Source of the DNA: Patescibacteria group bacterium
GTDB lineage: Bacteria; Patescibacteriota; Microgenomatia; UBA1406; GWC2-37-13
NCBI GenBank assembly: GCA_026004435.1
Contig: BPJD01000003.1
Location: 91,665 to 155,664, forward strand
Direction of reading: 5' to 3'
DNA: 64,000 nt
The notes beneath the pieces were generated by a model. It ran no database searches, was not told the origin of the DNA, and was given only the letters and a program-made list of their open reading frames with translations. Positions 8,642 through 17,372 of the stretch are shown here, piece after piece (within the stretch, counting starts at the first letter, position 1; each line of letters opens with the position of its first letter). Position numbers and translations under genes: made by a program.

Positions 8642-9076
8642 TTAAATATCTAAAATTATAGTAACAGGACCATCGTTTTGCAAAGATACCTGCATATACT
8701 GGCCAAATACTCCTGTTTTAACAACTACCTTACTGCTTAACTCATTAACCACCAGTTTATAAATCTTTTTGGCTTTTTCTGGCTCCTCTGCCTGAATAAA
8801 AGAGGGTCTATTGCCTTTTTTGGTATCAGCTATTAAGGTAAACTGGGAAACTAAAAGTATCTGTCCTTTTACATCAGTCAGACTTTTGCTCATTTTATTT
8901 GCTTCATCTTCAAAGATGCGAAGTTTTACCAATTTTTCTGCCATTTTTTTAGCTTTATCTGCTGTGTCATTTTTCCTTATGCCCAATAAAACCAGTAAGC
9001 CCTTGCCGATCTCTGAGACTGTCTGTTTGTTGACCTCAACCTTAGCCCACTTAACTCTCTGAACCACTGCTCTCAT
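8642..9076 (-). CDS. dtd: D-aminoacyl-tRNA deacylase
   Basis: DTD hydrolyses D-amino acids (and glycine mischarged on tRNA-Ala) from tRNA, guarding translation chirality. The 144-residue length, the start MRAVVQRV, the catalytic SQFTL motif (about residues 78-82) and the C-terminal NDGPVT motif match the family. Its 5' end overlaps the 3' end of the PBP-A gene by 26 nt, so it is translated from the same operon. Confidence 0.95.
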   Translation of the reverse strand: MRAVVQRVKWAKVEVNKQTVSEIGKGLLVLLGIRKNDTADKAKKMAEKLVKLRIFEDEANKMSKSLTDVKGQILLVSQFTLIADTKKGNRPSFIQAEEPEKAKKIYKLVVNELSSKVVVKTGVFGQYMQVSLQNDGPVTIILDI

Positions 9077-11381
9077 TTTGCCTTGGTTTTAACTTATCAA
9101 CATTAACAGTTGTAACAGGCAGATTTTGGTTATTGCAGTCTAGGCAGTAAAGGCCAAAAGGGTCTTCTATAATCAGCTTTTCCCGCATCTCAACAGCAGG
9201 ATCATCAGGCTTTGTCAGCTGATCAGTATCTCTGTTTACTGGCACAACTCGCTTGAGATTCTCAGTTGCAGTTGGTTCTGTACCTTTTATAAAGTACTCG
9301 AATCTTATCTGACACCTATTGTCTGGATTAGGCCTTAATCCGCTTAAAATACAAATCTCAGCACCTGTTATACCATCCGGTTGAGGAGTCCAAAGATCTT
9401 CCTGGTCTTCAAGCACATAACTTATGACTCTGTTCCAGATAGATGAGGCTCCGGTTAAACCAGAAGCAATACCTTTCATTGGTGAGTTATCATTGTTGCC
9501 TACCCAGACTGCTGTTAAAAAATTTGGCGTATAGCCTATTGTCCAGTTGTCTCTTAAGTTATTGGTTGTTCCTGTTTTAACAGATACTGCTTTACCTGAC
9601 ACAACTAAATCAGAGTTAAAGCCAAAAGCCTGAGATCTGGCATTGTTATCCAAAAGTATATGCGAAATTAAATAGGCTGTTTCTTTGGAAACAACTCTTT
9701 TGCCTTCAATGGCTAAATACTTTGGCGGCTGGAGATTCTCTCTAACATTAAGTTGAAAGTTTGGGTCTTTATACTCATAAATAGTCTTACCAAGTTTGTC
9801 CTTTACAGTTAGTATTGCAATTAAATCCTTTCTTATGCCTTGGTTGGCAAAGACTCCATAGGCTTCTGCCATATCTGTCATTCTAACCTCTCCACCGCCT
9901 AAAGTAAGAGATAATCCATACCTGCTGGGATCCTTAAAAGTATCTATGCCAAAAGCTGAAGCAGAGGCAATAAACTCTTCTACTCCGTTTAAAGCCAGCA
10001 TCTTTACTGCTGGAATATTATAGGAATTAGCCAAAGCAAACCTTAAAGCAGTTGGTCCATGAAACTGGCCGTCATAGTTTACAGGACAATAGGCTTTAGG
10101 CTGGCCACTGGCAATAAAACAGGTTGGAGCGTCAATAAAAACACTTGCTGGTGTAACTGTTTTAGTCTCAATGCCTACTGCGTAATTTAATGGTTTTATA
10201 GAAGATCCTGGTTGTCTTAAAGCTGTTGTCACATTGTATGAGCCTGAGGGTGTGGCAAAAAAATCTACTGACCCTACCATTGCCAGTATCTCTCCTGTGC
10301 TTGGCCTGGTTACTAATACTGCTGCATTTGTTACATTCAGTTCCTTTACCTTTTCTATCTCTTCCTTTACTATCATCTCTGCTTCCTCTTGTATCTGTAA
10401 ATCTAAACTTGTGTATACCCGCAGTCCTCCTTCTTCTACCATATCTTTTCCATACATCTCCTCCAGCTTCTGCCTGACATAAAAGACAAAGTGCGGTGCT
10501 TTTATCTTGATTCTGGCTGGCTTTACCTTTACTTCTTCTTTTATACTTTCTTGATACTTTGACCAACTTATATATCCTTGTTCATACATTGCCTTCAATA
10601 CTGTGTCTCTTCTGATCTTGGCTAACTTGATATCATTGTACGGCGAGTATAGTGATGGAGCTTTTGGCAGTCCTGCCAACAATGCTGCCTCTGTTAAACT
10701 TAACTCCTTTGCTCCTTTCTCAAAGTATAACTGTGAGGCTTCCTCTATTCCATAGGCTGATCCTCCGTACGGTATCTGGTTTAGGTACATCTGGAGTATC
10801 TCATCTTTGCTATAGATCCTTTCTGCCCAAAGTGCCAGTATTATCTCTTTTATCTTTCTCTCTATTGTTCTTTCTGGTGTTAATAAACTTGTCTTGATCA
10901 ACTGCTGGGTTATGGTTGATCCTCCTTGCAGTTCCTGCTTTAAAACAATCTCTTTTACTGCTCTTAATATGCCTCCTATTGGCGAAACTCCATTGTGCTT
11001 GTAAAAGTCTTTGTCTTCTATTGCTATTGTTGCTTGTTTTACATACTCTGGCAGATCCTGAAGTCTTACAGGAGTTCTGTTCTCATCTCTGTATACTTCG
11101 TACAATAATCTGCCGTTTCTATCATAAATGTGGGTGGATAACGGAGTTACTTTATAATCTCTTAATAAATTAGGATTGGGTAGATCTTTTAGAATTTTAA
11201 TATAAAAAACAGCTCCACCAATAAGACTAACAATAATGAGCCCAATTACTAAAACCTTAAGGCTTAACTTAAACTTTAAAAATGATTTAAGTCTTTGTTT
11301 TAATATGTCTGACCAAATTGATTTAATCTTTGTCCAAGGCTTTACGGTTTTGTCAATTATAAAATTACGAATGTTTTTCAT
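9051..11381 (-). CDS. Class A penicillin-binding protein (PBP-A), glycosyltransferase/transpeptidase
   Basis: This 776-residue bifunctional enzyme has a short basic cytoplasmic tail, one membrane segment (about residues 42-62), a GT51 transglycosylase domain (EDKDFYKHNG, GGSTITQQLIKT) and a transpeptidase domain with SSIK, SYN and KTGT motifs. It polymerises lipid II and cross-links peptidoglycan outside the membrane. The part from the transglycosylase domain to just before the SSIK serine is virtually identical to PBP-B at 33.9-34.8 kb, whereas the flanks are clearly diverged. It lies 14 nt after metG and overlaps dtd. Confidence 0.95.
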   Translation of the reverse strand: MKNIRNFIIDKTVKPWTKIKSIWSDILKQRLKSFLKFKLSLKVLVIGLIIVSLIGGAVFYIKILKDLPNPNLLRDYKVTPLSTHIYDRNGRLLYEVYRDENRTPVRLQDLPEYVKQATIAIEDKDFYKHNGVSPIGGILRAVKEIVLKQELQGGSTITQQLIKTSLLTPERTIERKIKEIILALWAERIYSKDEILQMYLNQIPYGGSAYGIEEASQLYFEKGAKELSLTEAALLAGLPKAPSLYSPYNDIKLAKIRRDTVLKAMYEQGYISWSKYQESIKEEVKVKPARIKIKAPHFVFYVRQKLEEMYGKDMVEEGGLRVYTSLDLQIQEEAEMIVKEEIEKVKELNVTNAAVLVTRPSTGEILAMVGSVDFFATPSGSYNVTTALRQPGSSIKPLNYAVGIETKTVTPASVFIDAPTCFIASGQPKAYCPVNYDGQFHGPTALRFALANSYNIPAVKMLALNGVEEFIASASAFGIDTFKDPSRYGLSLTLGGGEVRMTDMAEAYGVFANQGIRKDLIAILTVKDKLGKTIYEYKDPNFQLNVRENLQPPKYLAIEGKRVVSKETAYLISHILLDNNARSQAFGFNSDLVVSGKAVSVKTGTTNNLRDNWTIGYTPNFLTAVWVGNNDNSPMKGIASGLTGASSIWNRVISYVLEDQEDLWTPQPDGITGAEICILSGLRPNPDNRCQIRFEYFIKGTEPTATENLKRVVPVNRDTDQLTKPDDPAVEMREKLIIEDPFGLYCLDCNNQNLPVTTVNVDKLKPRQNESSGSES
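10210..11141 (-). repeat. Arm A of a 932-bp inverted repeat inside the PBP-A gene
   Basis: This segment is the reverse complement of 33901-34832 with no gaps and, by my reading, two mismatches (10730 and 10929). It covers codons from just after the linker (STHIYDRNGRL) to just before the active-site SSIK. Identity collapses immediately outside both ends, which marks it as a recent gene-conversion or duplication tract. Confidence 0.93.
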
Positions 11382-11395
11382 AGACTGGACTCAAC

Positions 11396-12826
11396 TCAAT
11401 CAGTAATATTAGGAAATAAGACTGGAGCTTTTTTAATCCTGCCTGAAACTGACTTTATAACTATATCTGCTGTTTCAGGCAAAAATGGGCTTAAAATATA
11501 ACCCAGCTTAAACAGATCAGACATCCTAGCAATTAAAAAACTCCTCCTCTGATCAGATGTTTTTGTCCAAGGCTTAAAATCATCAATTGTCTTATTAAGC
11601 TTTTTTACAAATCTGTTAATTTCTGCCAGAGCTTGAAAATAATTGTAATTCTCAATTAATGACCCTAAATCAACATCGTTTAAAACAAAGTCAGGCTTTT
11701 GAGTTTGCTCAACTGCAAGATTGTCTTTTCCTGCCATAGCTGTAAGCCTGACAACCAAGTTGCCTAGTTCATTAACCAGTTCAGATTTATAGATCTCTTC
11801 AAATCTTTGAAAGCTAAAGTCTCCATCATCTGCTGTAGGAATCTCACGCAAAAAATAATATCTGACAGCATCAACTCCGTATTTATCAACCAAATCATAA
11901 GGTGAGACGACATTGCCTAAAGTCTTGCTGATCTTTTGATGATTTATTGTCAAAAAACCATGGACAAAAACTTTGTTTGGCAAAGGCAAACCTGCGGACA
12001 ACAGCATAGCAGGCCAGTAAATTAGATGAAACTTAATAATATCCTTTCCTATAAAATGGGTTTTATTGTTATTGTTTAACCAAAAGGTTTGGTACTGTTT
12101 TGAGTCTGAATGAAAACCCAAACCAGAAATATAGTTTATAAGAGCATCAAACCAGACATAAATCTTTTGTGTAGGATCACCCGGGACATCAATTCCCCAG
12201 TTGTAGGTTCTTTCAGCAGGTCTTGAGATAGAAAAATCTTCCAAACCTTTTGCAATAAAGTTTAGGACCTCTTTTTTTCTATACTCAGGAATGATCTTAA
12301 TTTTATCTTGACTGATTATCTCAAAAAGCTGTTTCTGATATTTGCTTAAAGCAAAGAAGTAATTTTCTTCCTCAATCACCTCAAGCTGTTTTTTATGATC
12401 AGGGCAAATATTATCAGCTAGTTCGCCGTCTTTATAAAAAGCCTCACAACCAGAACAATAAAGCCCAGCATATTTTTTTTTATAGATATCAGCCTGACAT
12501 AACTGCCAGAATTTTTGAGACGCTAAATGATGCTGTTTTGAAGAGGTTCTTATAAAGTTGTCAAAGCTAAGGTTTAATACTGATTTTAATCTGTAAAACT
12601 GCTGAGCATAATCATCAATCATTTGCTTTATATCAATACCAAGCTCATTTGCTTTTTGCGCATTTTTTATAGCATTTTCATCAGTTCCTGTTAAAAAAAA
12701 AGTGTTAAAACCTAAAATTCTATAGTATCTAGCTAATACATCAGCCTGGATCACCTCCAAGGCAAAGCCAATATGCGGACTGCCATTAACATAAGGTATG
12801 GCTGTGCTAATATATGCTTTTGACAT
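11396..12826 (-). CDS. metG: Methionyl-tRNA synthetase, short form
   Basis: It charges tRNA-Met with methionine. The 476-residue class I enzyme starts MSKAYISTAIPYVNG; the frame extends upstream, but a TATAAT box 6 nt before the ATG at 12826 supports this start. The nucleotide-binding signature reads HIGF rather than HIGH, and the second signature is KISKT. A zinc knuckle is present (CSGC, then CPDH, about residues 125-145). There is no C-terminal tRNA-binding (EMAP-like) domain. PBP-A follows after 14 nt. Confidence 0.94.
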   Translation of the reverse strand: MSKAYISTAIPYVNGSPHIGFALEVIQADVLARYYRILGFNTFFLTGTDENAIKNAQKANELGIDIKQMIDDYAQQFYRLKSVLNLSFDNFIRTSSKQHHLASQKFWQLCQADIYKKKYAGLYCSGCEAFYKDGELADNICPDHKKQLEVIEEENYFFALSKYQKQLFEIISQDKIKIIPEYRKKEVLNFIAKGLEDFSISRPAERTYNWGIDVPGDPTQKIYVWFDALINYISGLGFHSDSKQYQTFWLNNNNKTHFIGKDIIKFHLIYWPAMLLSAGLPLPNKVFVHGFLTINHQKISKTLGNVVSPYDLVDKYGVDAVRYYFLREIPTADDGDFSFQRFEEIYKSELVNELGNLVVRLTAMAGKDNLAVEQTQKPDFVLNDVDLGSLIENYNYFQALAEINRFVKKLNKTIDDFKPWTKTSDQRRSFLIARMSDLFKLGYILSPFLPETADIVIKSVSGRIKKAPVLFPNITD

Positions 12827-12832
12827 ATGCCA

Positions 12833-12838
12833 ATTATA
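12833..12838 (-). promoter_or_regulatory. -10 box of metG
   Basis: TATAAT on the minus strand, separated from the metG ATG by 6 nt, implying a leaderless transcript. The -35 region is weak (TTTTAC-like). Confidence 0.5.
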
Positions 12839-12849
12839 CCACCTTAAAA

Positions 12850-13149
12850 TTAAAGTAAAAAAAAGATGAAAAGATAAAATAACAGCAAAATTAAGACATT
12901 CAGCCAAGACAAGCCAGCTATAAACAACACAGAAAAACTCGCCAAGAACACAAGCATTAGCTTAATTAAATGCTTTTTTAAAAATGAAAAGATCAATAAA
13001 CTCAAACCTAAAGAAAGTAAAAACACAAAACTAAGAATTATAAAAATACTGCTTGGAGGTATATTAAAAAATATATAGCCAGCAATAGTCAAAACAATTA
13101 CAGCAGCAAATAAACTTTTCCAGTTAATCACAAACTTCAGTTTGCGCAT
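12850..13149 (-). CDS. Small polytopic membrane protein, unknown function
   Basis: The 99-residue product is almost entirely hydrophobic, with three to four membrane segments and a basic N-terminus (MRKLKF). I do not recognise a family. Reality is supported by a TATAAT box 6 nt before its ATG, the same layout as at several other genes here, and by filling the space upstream of metG. It diverges from the glycan locus and shares its -10 element with that locus. Confidence 0.6.
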   Translation of the reverse strand: MRKLKFVINWKSLFAAVIVLTIAGYIFFNIPPSSIFIILSFVFLLSLGLSLLIFSFLKKHLIKLMLVFLASFSVLFIAGLSWLNVLILLLFYLFIFFLL

Positions 13150-13155
13150 AGATAA

Positions 13156-13163
13156 ATTATAAT
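13156..13163. promoter_or_regulatory. Shared palindromic -10 element for two divergent genes
   Basis: ATTATAAT holds TATAAT on the plus strand (13158-13163, 7 nt before the ATG at 13171) and TATAAT on the minus strand (13161-13156, 6 nt before the ATG at 13149). Both transcripts would be leaderless, and polymerase can presumably load in only one direction at a time. A weak -35 (TTCAGT, 13136-13141) exists for the plus direction. Confidence 0.55.
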
Positions 13164-13170
13164 TAAGTAT

Positions 13171-14874
13171 ATGAATAAAGTTTTAGCAACCTCGCTTAAG
13201 GCAGTTTTATTAATATTTGTTTTTTTGTTTATTGGTTTAAGCATTAATCCTTTTGATGGTAAATACTTTATCTACCACGATCAAACCCAACCTGCCAGAG
13301 TCTTGGAGTTTTTTTTGAATCTCAAACAGCTCAATATTCCTCCAAGACTATCTGCCAATATGTACTTTAATCTTGGCTACCCTGTTTTTAATTACTACAG
13401 CCCGTCAGCTTATTTATTCACATCTGCTTTTATGCTTGCAGGACTCAACAGTCCTCAAGCAATTGAGCTAAGCTTCATTGTTTTTATGTTAATAGGCTTT
13501 GCTGGAATGTTTTTGCTGTTAAAACAGTACTTTAGTTTTTTGCCCAGCTTTTTGGGAGCAACAGCCTACATTACCACACCTTATTTAGCTGTTGAGATCT
13601 TTGTTAGAGGTAATTTAGCTGAACTGTGTTTCTGGGCTTTTTTGCCTTTAACCCTATACCTGCTTAAAACTAATCAACTGTTTAAGGCAAGTTTATCAAC
13701 TTCAGTGCTGTTAACTGCTCATAATGTGTTGTCATTAACAGCAGTCCCATTGCTTATTTCTTGGGTATTAACAAACAGATCAAAAAAGAACCTGTTGGCT
13801 TTAGTTTTTGGTTTTTTACTTTCTGCCTATTTTCTACTGCCTGCCTTGCTTGAACAACACTTAGTCTGGGCAAAAACAATTGCAGAAAGAACTAATTATC
13901 AACAACACTTTCTCTGCCTCAAACAACTCTGGTCAAACAACGGCTGGCTTTACGGAGGTTCCATAGCTGGCTGTAACGACTCAATGAGCTTTAAGTTAGG
14001 TAAGATTCAAATTCTTTTATTGGCAGTCGGACTCAGTTACTTTAGTTACAAACTAATTAAACTAAAAAAAATAACTGCGTACAAAGATCAATTGGCAGTG
14101 TTGTTTTGGGGAGTTTTATTTACCTTAGCAACTCTTGAGTACTCAAAACCTGTCTGGGACCAACTATCAACAGCTGTTGCTGTATTTCAGTTTCCTTGGC
14201 GATTCTTGATTTATAGTGTTTTTGCTTTAAGTTTTTTTATTCCTTATGCTGTGCATTTACTCAAGTCAGCCAAACTTACATTTAAATTAACCTCAATACT
14301 CCTGATTGTATTGTTATTAATAATAAATAAGAAATACTTTAAACCTGAAAAGTATTTTAATTACACAGATTTTTATAATAGATACCTATCTGCTGAGTAC
14401 ATTAAGTATGCTGTAGCAAACAGTATCCCAGAGTATTTAAGCAAACAAACCAAGTACGAAAAAGTTTTACTAGAACTAAACAAAGCTTACAAAGATTTTT
14501 TAAACAACAAGGACTTGATAAAGTACAACAAAGACCCCCAATCTACAGTTAATGTTAAGGTAATAAACTTTAGCAACAATCTTTTTAACAAAAACTTAAA
14601 AGTCTTAGCTGTAACAACAACAGAGTACCAACTGCCGATTCACTTTATCAACAACTGGAAAATTAAAGTTAACAACAAGCTGACAAGCCCAAAAAAATTT
14701 GATGACTATGCTAGGCCTATAATAACTTTAGACTCAGGAGAAAACTTAATAGAGATGCAGTACTCTCAAAGCATAATTGAGAAAACAGGCAACATTATAT
14801 CGATAATTTCATTTATAATGTTGACATTAATAAGCTATAAAATCTCAAAAAATGCCAAACAAACCAGATCTTAG
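13171..14874 (+). CDS. Polytopic membrane protein of the PTPS-related / GT-C-like type
   Basis: The 567-residue protein has about ten membrane segments. The loop after the first one (YHDQTQPARVLEF) and LGYPVFNYYSPSAY resemble the large membrane protein family annotated as 6-pyruvoyl-tetrahydropterin-synthase-related, which has GT-C glycosyltransferase-like topology. A role in lipid-linked sugar transfer is inference. It opens the glycan locus, with a -10 box 7 nt before the ATG and a 23-nt overlap with the next gene. A similar protein is at 53095-54822. Confidence 0.7.
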   Translation: MNKVLATSLKAVLLIFVFLFIGLSINPFDGKYFIYHDQTQPARVLEFFLNLKQLNIPPRLSANMYFNLGYPVFNYYSPSAYLFTSAFMLAGLNSPQAIELSFIVFMLIGFAGMFLLLKQYFSFLPSFLGATAYITTPYLAVEIFVRGNLAELCFWAFLPLTLYLLKTNQLFKASLSTSVLLTAHNVLSLTAVPLLISWVLTNRSKKNLLALVFGFLLSAYFLLPALLEQHLVWAKTIAERTNYQQHFLCLKQLWSNNGWLYGGSIAGCNDSMSFKLGKIQILLLAVGLSYFSYKLIKLKKITAYKDQLAVLFWGVLFTLATLEYSKPVWDQLSTAVAVFQFPWRFLIYSVFALSFFIPYAVHLLKSAKLTFKLTSILLIVLLLIINKKYFKPEKYFNYTDFYNRYLSAEYIKYAVANSIPEYLSKQTKYEKVLLELNKAYKDFLNNKDLIKYNKDPQSTVNVKVINFSNNLFNKNLKVLAVTTTEYQLPIHFINNWKIKVNNKLTSPKKFDDYARPIITLDSGENLIEMQYSQSIIEKTGNIISIISFIMLTLISYKISKNAKQTRS

Positions 14875-15775
14875 CATAATCATAATCTCATACAACACAG
14901 CAGAAATAACAAAAAACTGTTTGTTGTCTATAAAAAAATCCTTAAAAAACTCAAACTTAAAAGCAGAGATTGTTGTTTTGGATAACAACTCTCAAGACGG
15001 ATCAGTATCAACCTTAAAACAACTGCAAAAACAGTTTAACTCAAACCTGAGCCTTAACCTGATTTTTTCAAAAAAAAATCTGGGATTTTCAAAAGGCAAC
15101 AACACAGCAGTAAAAAAAGCAAAGGCAGATTACCTAATGTTTCTAAACTCAGACACAATTATTCTAAACAGAGCAATTGAAAAACTTTATAACTTTTATA
15201 CTAACAACGAAAACAGATTTCAGTTTGTAGGGCCAAAACTGTTTTACGCTAACAACCAACCTCAACCATCTGTTGGAAAATTCTATAATTTGTGGAATGT
15301 GTTTTTAACCTTTTATCTGCAAGGAAATAAGCTGGGGCTCACAAGACAATCTCCTAATAGAATCACTTATGCTGATTGGCTGCATGGAGCTTGTTTTATG
15401 ACTAAAAAAAGCTACTTTAATAAATTGAAAGGTTTTGATGAAAAAATATTTATGTATATGGAAGAGGTTGATTTATTCTACCGTGCCTCCCAACTCGGGT
15501 ATAAATCAGGCTTTTACCCTTATGCTAAAATAATTCATCTTGAAGGCGCCTCAAGCTCTTCAAAAAATAAAAGAACCTTTCCAATTTTACAGTTATATCA
15601 AGGACTTTTATATTTTTACAAAAAGCATAATTACTCAAAATTCTCTATACTAATATTAAAAGCTCTTTTGCTAATTAAAGCTGAAGTTCTATATTTTATT
15701 GGTAAAATTATCAATAATCAGTATTTAGCAGAAACTTATGGACAGGCTAAAAACATTGTTGCAAACTATAGATAA
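14852..15775 (+). CDS. Family 2 glycosyltransferase (rhamnosyltransferase-like)
   Basis: The 307-residue enzyme has the GT-A fold signature: SIIIISYNTAEIT at the N-terminus, LDNNSQDGS, and the FLNSDT motif carrying the DxD-like metal ligand, followed by WLHGACFMTKK and a FMYMEEVDLFYRA segment typical of WbbL-type transferases. A C-terminal hydrophobic helix may attach it to the membrane. It probably adds a sugar from a nucleotide donor to a lipid-linked glycan. It overlaps both neighbours (23 and 38 nt). Confidence 0.88.
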   Translation: MPNKPDLSIIIISYNTAEITKNCLLSIKKSLKNSNLKAEIVVLDNNSQDGSVSTLKQLQKQFNSNLSLNLIFSKKNLGFSKGNNTAVKKAKADYLMFLNSDTIILNRAIEKLYNFYTNNENRFQFVGPKLFYANNQPQPSVGKFYNLWNVFLTFYLQGNKLGLTRQSPNRITYADWLHGACFMTKKSYFNKLKGFDEKIFMYMEEVDLFYRASQLGYKSGFYPYAKIIHLEGASSSSKNKRTFPILQLYQGLLYFYKKHNYSKFSILILKALLLIKAEVLYFIGKIINNQYLAETYGQAKNIVANYR

Positions 15776-17372
15776 ACATCTTTTGCCAGCTTTAGTCTGG
15801 ATTTTTTTTATCTTAATCCCACTTTATCCGAAACTTCCTTTGATGCATGTTAATTTTACTTATATAGCAATAAGATTAGAGGATCTCTACTTTGCTTTGC
15901 TCTCATTTGTTTTTTTAATTTATTTAATTAGAAAAAAAATAAGTATAAATAAAAAAATACTTATATATTTTTTACTCTACTGGTTGGCAATATTTATCTC
16001 TTATATTTTTGGGTTATATTTTTTTCAAACAATTCATTATCCAAAACTAGGTTTTTTACATACTTTAAGACGAGTTGAGTATATGCTGCCGTTTTTTTAC
16101 ACTGCTTTGCTTATTGGAAACACTAAAGATCTGCTTAAATTTTTAAAGGTTGGATTAACAGTTGCATTAATTGTTTGTCTTTATGGTTTAGGCCAAAAGT
16201 TTTTAGGATTTCCTGCTGTCCAAACAATGAATGATGAGTACTCAAAAGGCCTTATACTAAGATTAACTCCAGAAGCTAGAGTTTCCTCAACCTTTGGAGG
16301 ACACTATGATTTGGCAGCTTATTTAGTATTTTTTATACCTATAATTATTGCTTTAAACATCTACACAAAACAAAAGCGATACTTTTTACTCTTAGTCCTT
16401 GCCATTTATATGCTTATTTTAACCTCATCGCGCATCTCGTTTATAGCCTACATAGTAAGCGTATCTTTTTTTCTACTGTTTTTTAAAAAAATTAGATACT
16501 TACTGCTGGTTATTTTGATTACAGCAGTTTTAACAGTATACGACAAAACAATAATAGAAAGATTCTCTAGAACAATACAGGTCAAACAAGTAGTAAAAAC
16601 AAATCAGGAAGTATATATACCACAAGAGATCAGGCCCGATGAACTGCCTGCAGGCAGTTTTAATATAGAAACAAACCTGCCGATCTTAAAAAAAATTGCA
16701 GAAGAGAAAACCTCTAAACAAGATCTTGAAAAGGCACAAAAAAAAGCTATTGAAGATTTAGCTGTTTCAGCAGGCTTCAGTACAGCTGAGGCAAGAATTA
16801 TTGCAGAAAAAAAAGATCTGGCAACAATTGAGTCTAAAATCAAAGAGACCAATAATAAAAGCTTGCTAAATGAATTAAACAAACTAAAACCAATAATCTC
16901 AGAAGAAGATCTTAAAGAAAACAGGAAACAAGCACAAGACCTATTAAAGCCAGCTACCGCAATTCTAACAGATATTTCTTTTGCAACAAGAATTCAGGTC
17001 GAGTGGCCTAGAGCTATAGGATCGTTTTTAACCTCTCCTTTAATTGGATTAGGAGCAAGCACAATAACTGAGGCTACAGACAACAGCTACCTAAGAAGTT
17101 TAGGAGAATTTGGACTGCTGGGAACAGTTTTATACTTTTATTTACTGCTTAAAGAAATTGGCTATAAAATACTTAATCAGGCAAAAAAGCTAAAAAGCAA
17201 AAACAACAAGATGCACTTAATTTACTTTGGCTTTTGCTTTGGCATACTTGCCTTATTAATAAACGCAACTTATATTGATGTCTTTGAAGCAAGCAAAGTA
17301 GCCTTTATGCTCTGGATGGTTGCAGGAGCTTTTTACAAATCAATTACTATTAATAGAAAGCAAAAGATATGA
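15738..17372 (+). CDS. O-antigen ligase/polymerase-like membrane protein with helical insertion
   Basis: The 544-residue polytopic protein has about 12 membrane segments and the O-antigen ligase (Wzy/WaaL) pattern, including the late extracytoplasmic loop with GLGASTITEATDNSYL before the last helices. In that large loop sits an extra segment of roughly 120 residues (about 285-410), charged and helical, rich in Lys, Glu and Ala. It probably polymerises glycan or transfers it to an acceptor outside the membrane. It overlaps the GT2 gene by 38 nt and shares an ATGA start-stop with the next gene. Confidence 0.8.
   Translation: MDRLKTLLQTIDKHLLPALVWIFFILIPLYPKLPLMHVNFTYIAIRLEDLYFALLSFVFLIYLIRKKISINKKILIYFLLYWLAIFISYIFGLYFFQTIHYPKLGFLHTLRRVEYMLPFFYTALLIGNTKDLLKFLKVGLTVALIVCLYGLGQKFLGFPAVQTMNDEYSKGLILRLTPEARVSSTFGGHYDLAAYLVFFIPIIIALNIYTKQKRYFLLLVLAIYMLILTSSRISFIAYIVSVSFFLLFFKKIRYLLLVILITAVLTVYDKTIIERFSRTIQVKQVVKTNQEVYIPQEIRPDELPAGSFNIETNLPILKKIAEEKTSKQDLEKAQKKAIEDLAVSAGFSTAEARIIAEKKDLATIESKIKETNNKSLLNELNKLKPIISEEDLKENRKQAQDLLKPATAILTDISFATRIQVEWPRAIGSFLTSPLIGLGASTITEATDNSYLRSLGEFGLLGTVLYFYLLLKEIGYKILNQAKKLKSKNNKMHLIYFGFCFGILALLINATYIDVFEASKVAFMLWMVAGAFYKSITINRKQKI

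Noticed and set aside
10226..10482. Leucine/proline- and serine/threonine-rich frames opposite PBP-A
   Set aside because: Antisense shadow of conserved PBP codons; repeated at 34560-34816 for the same reason.
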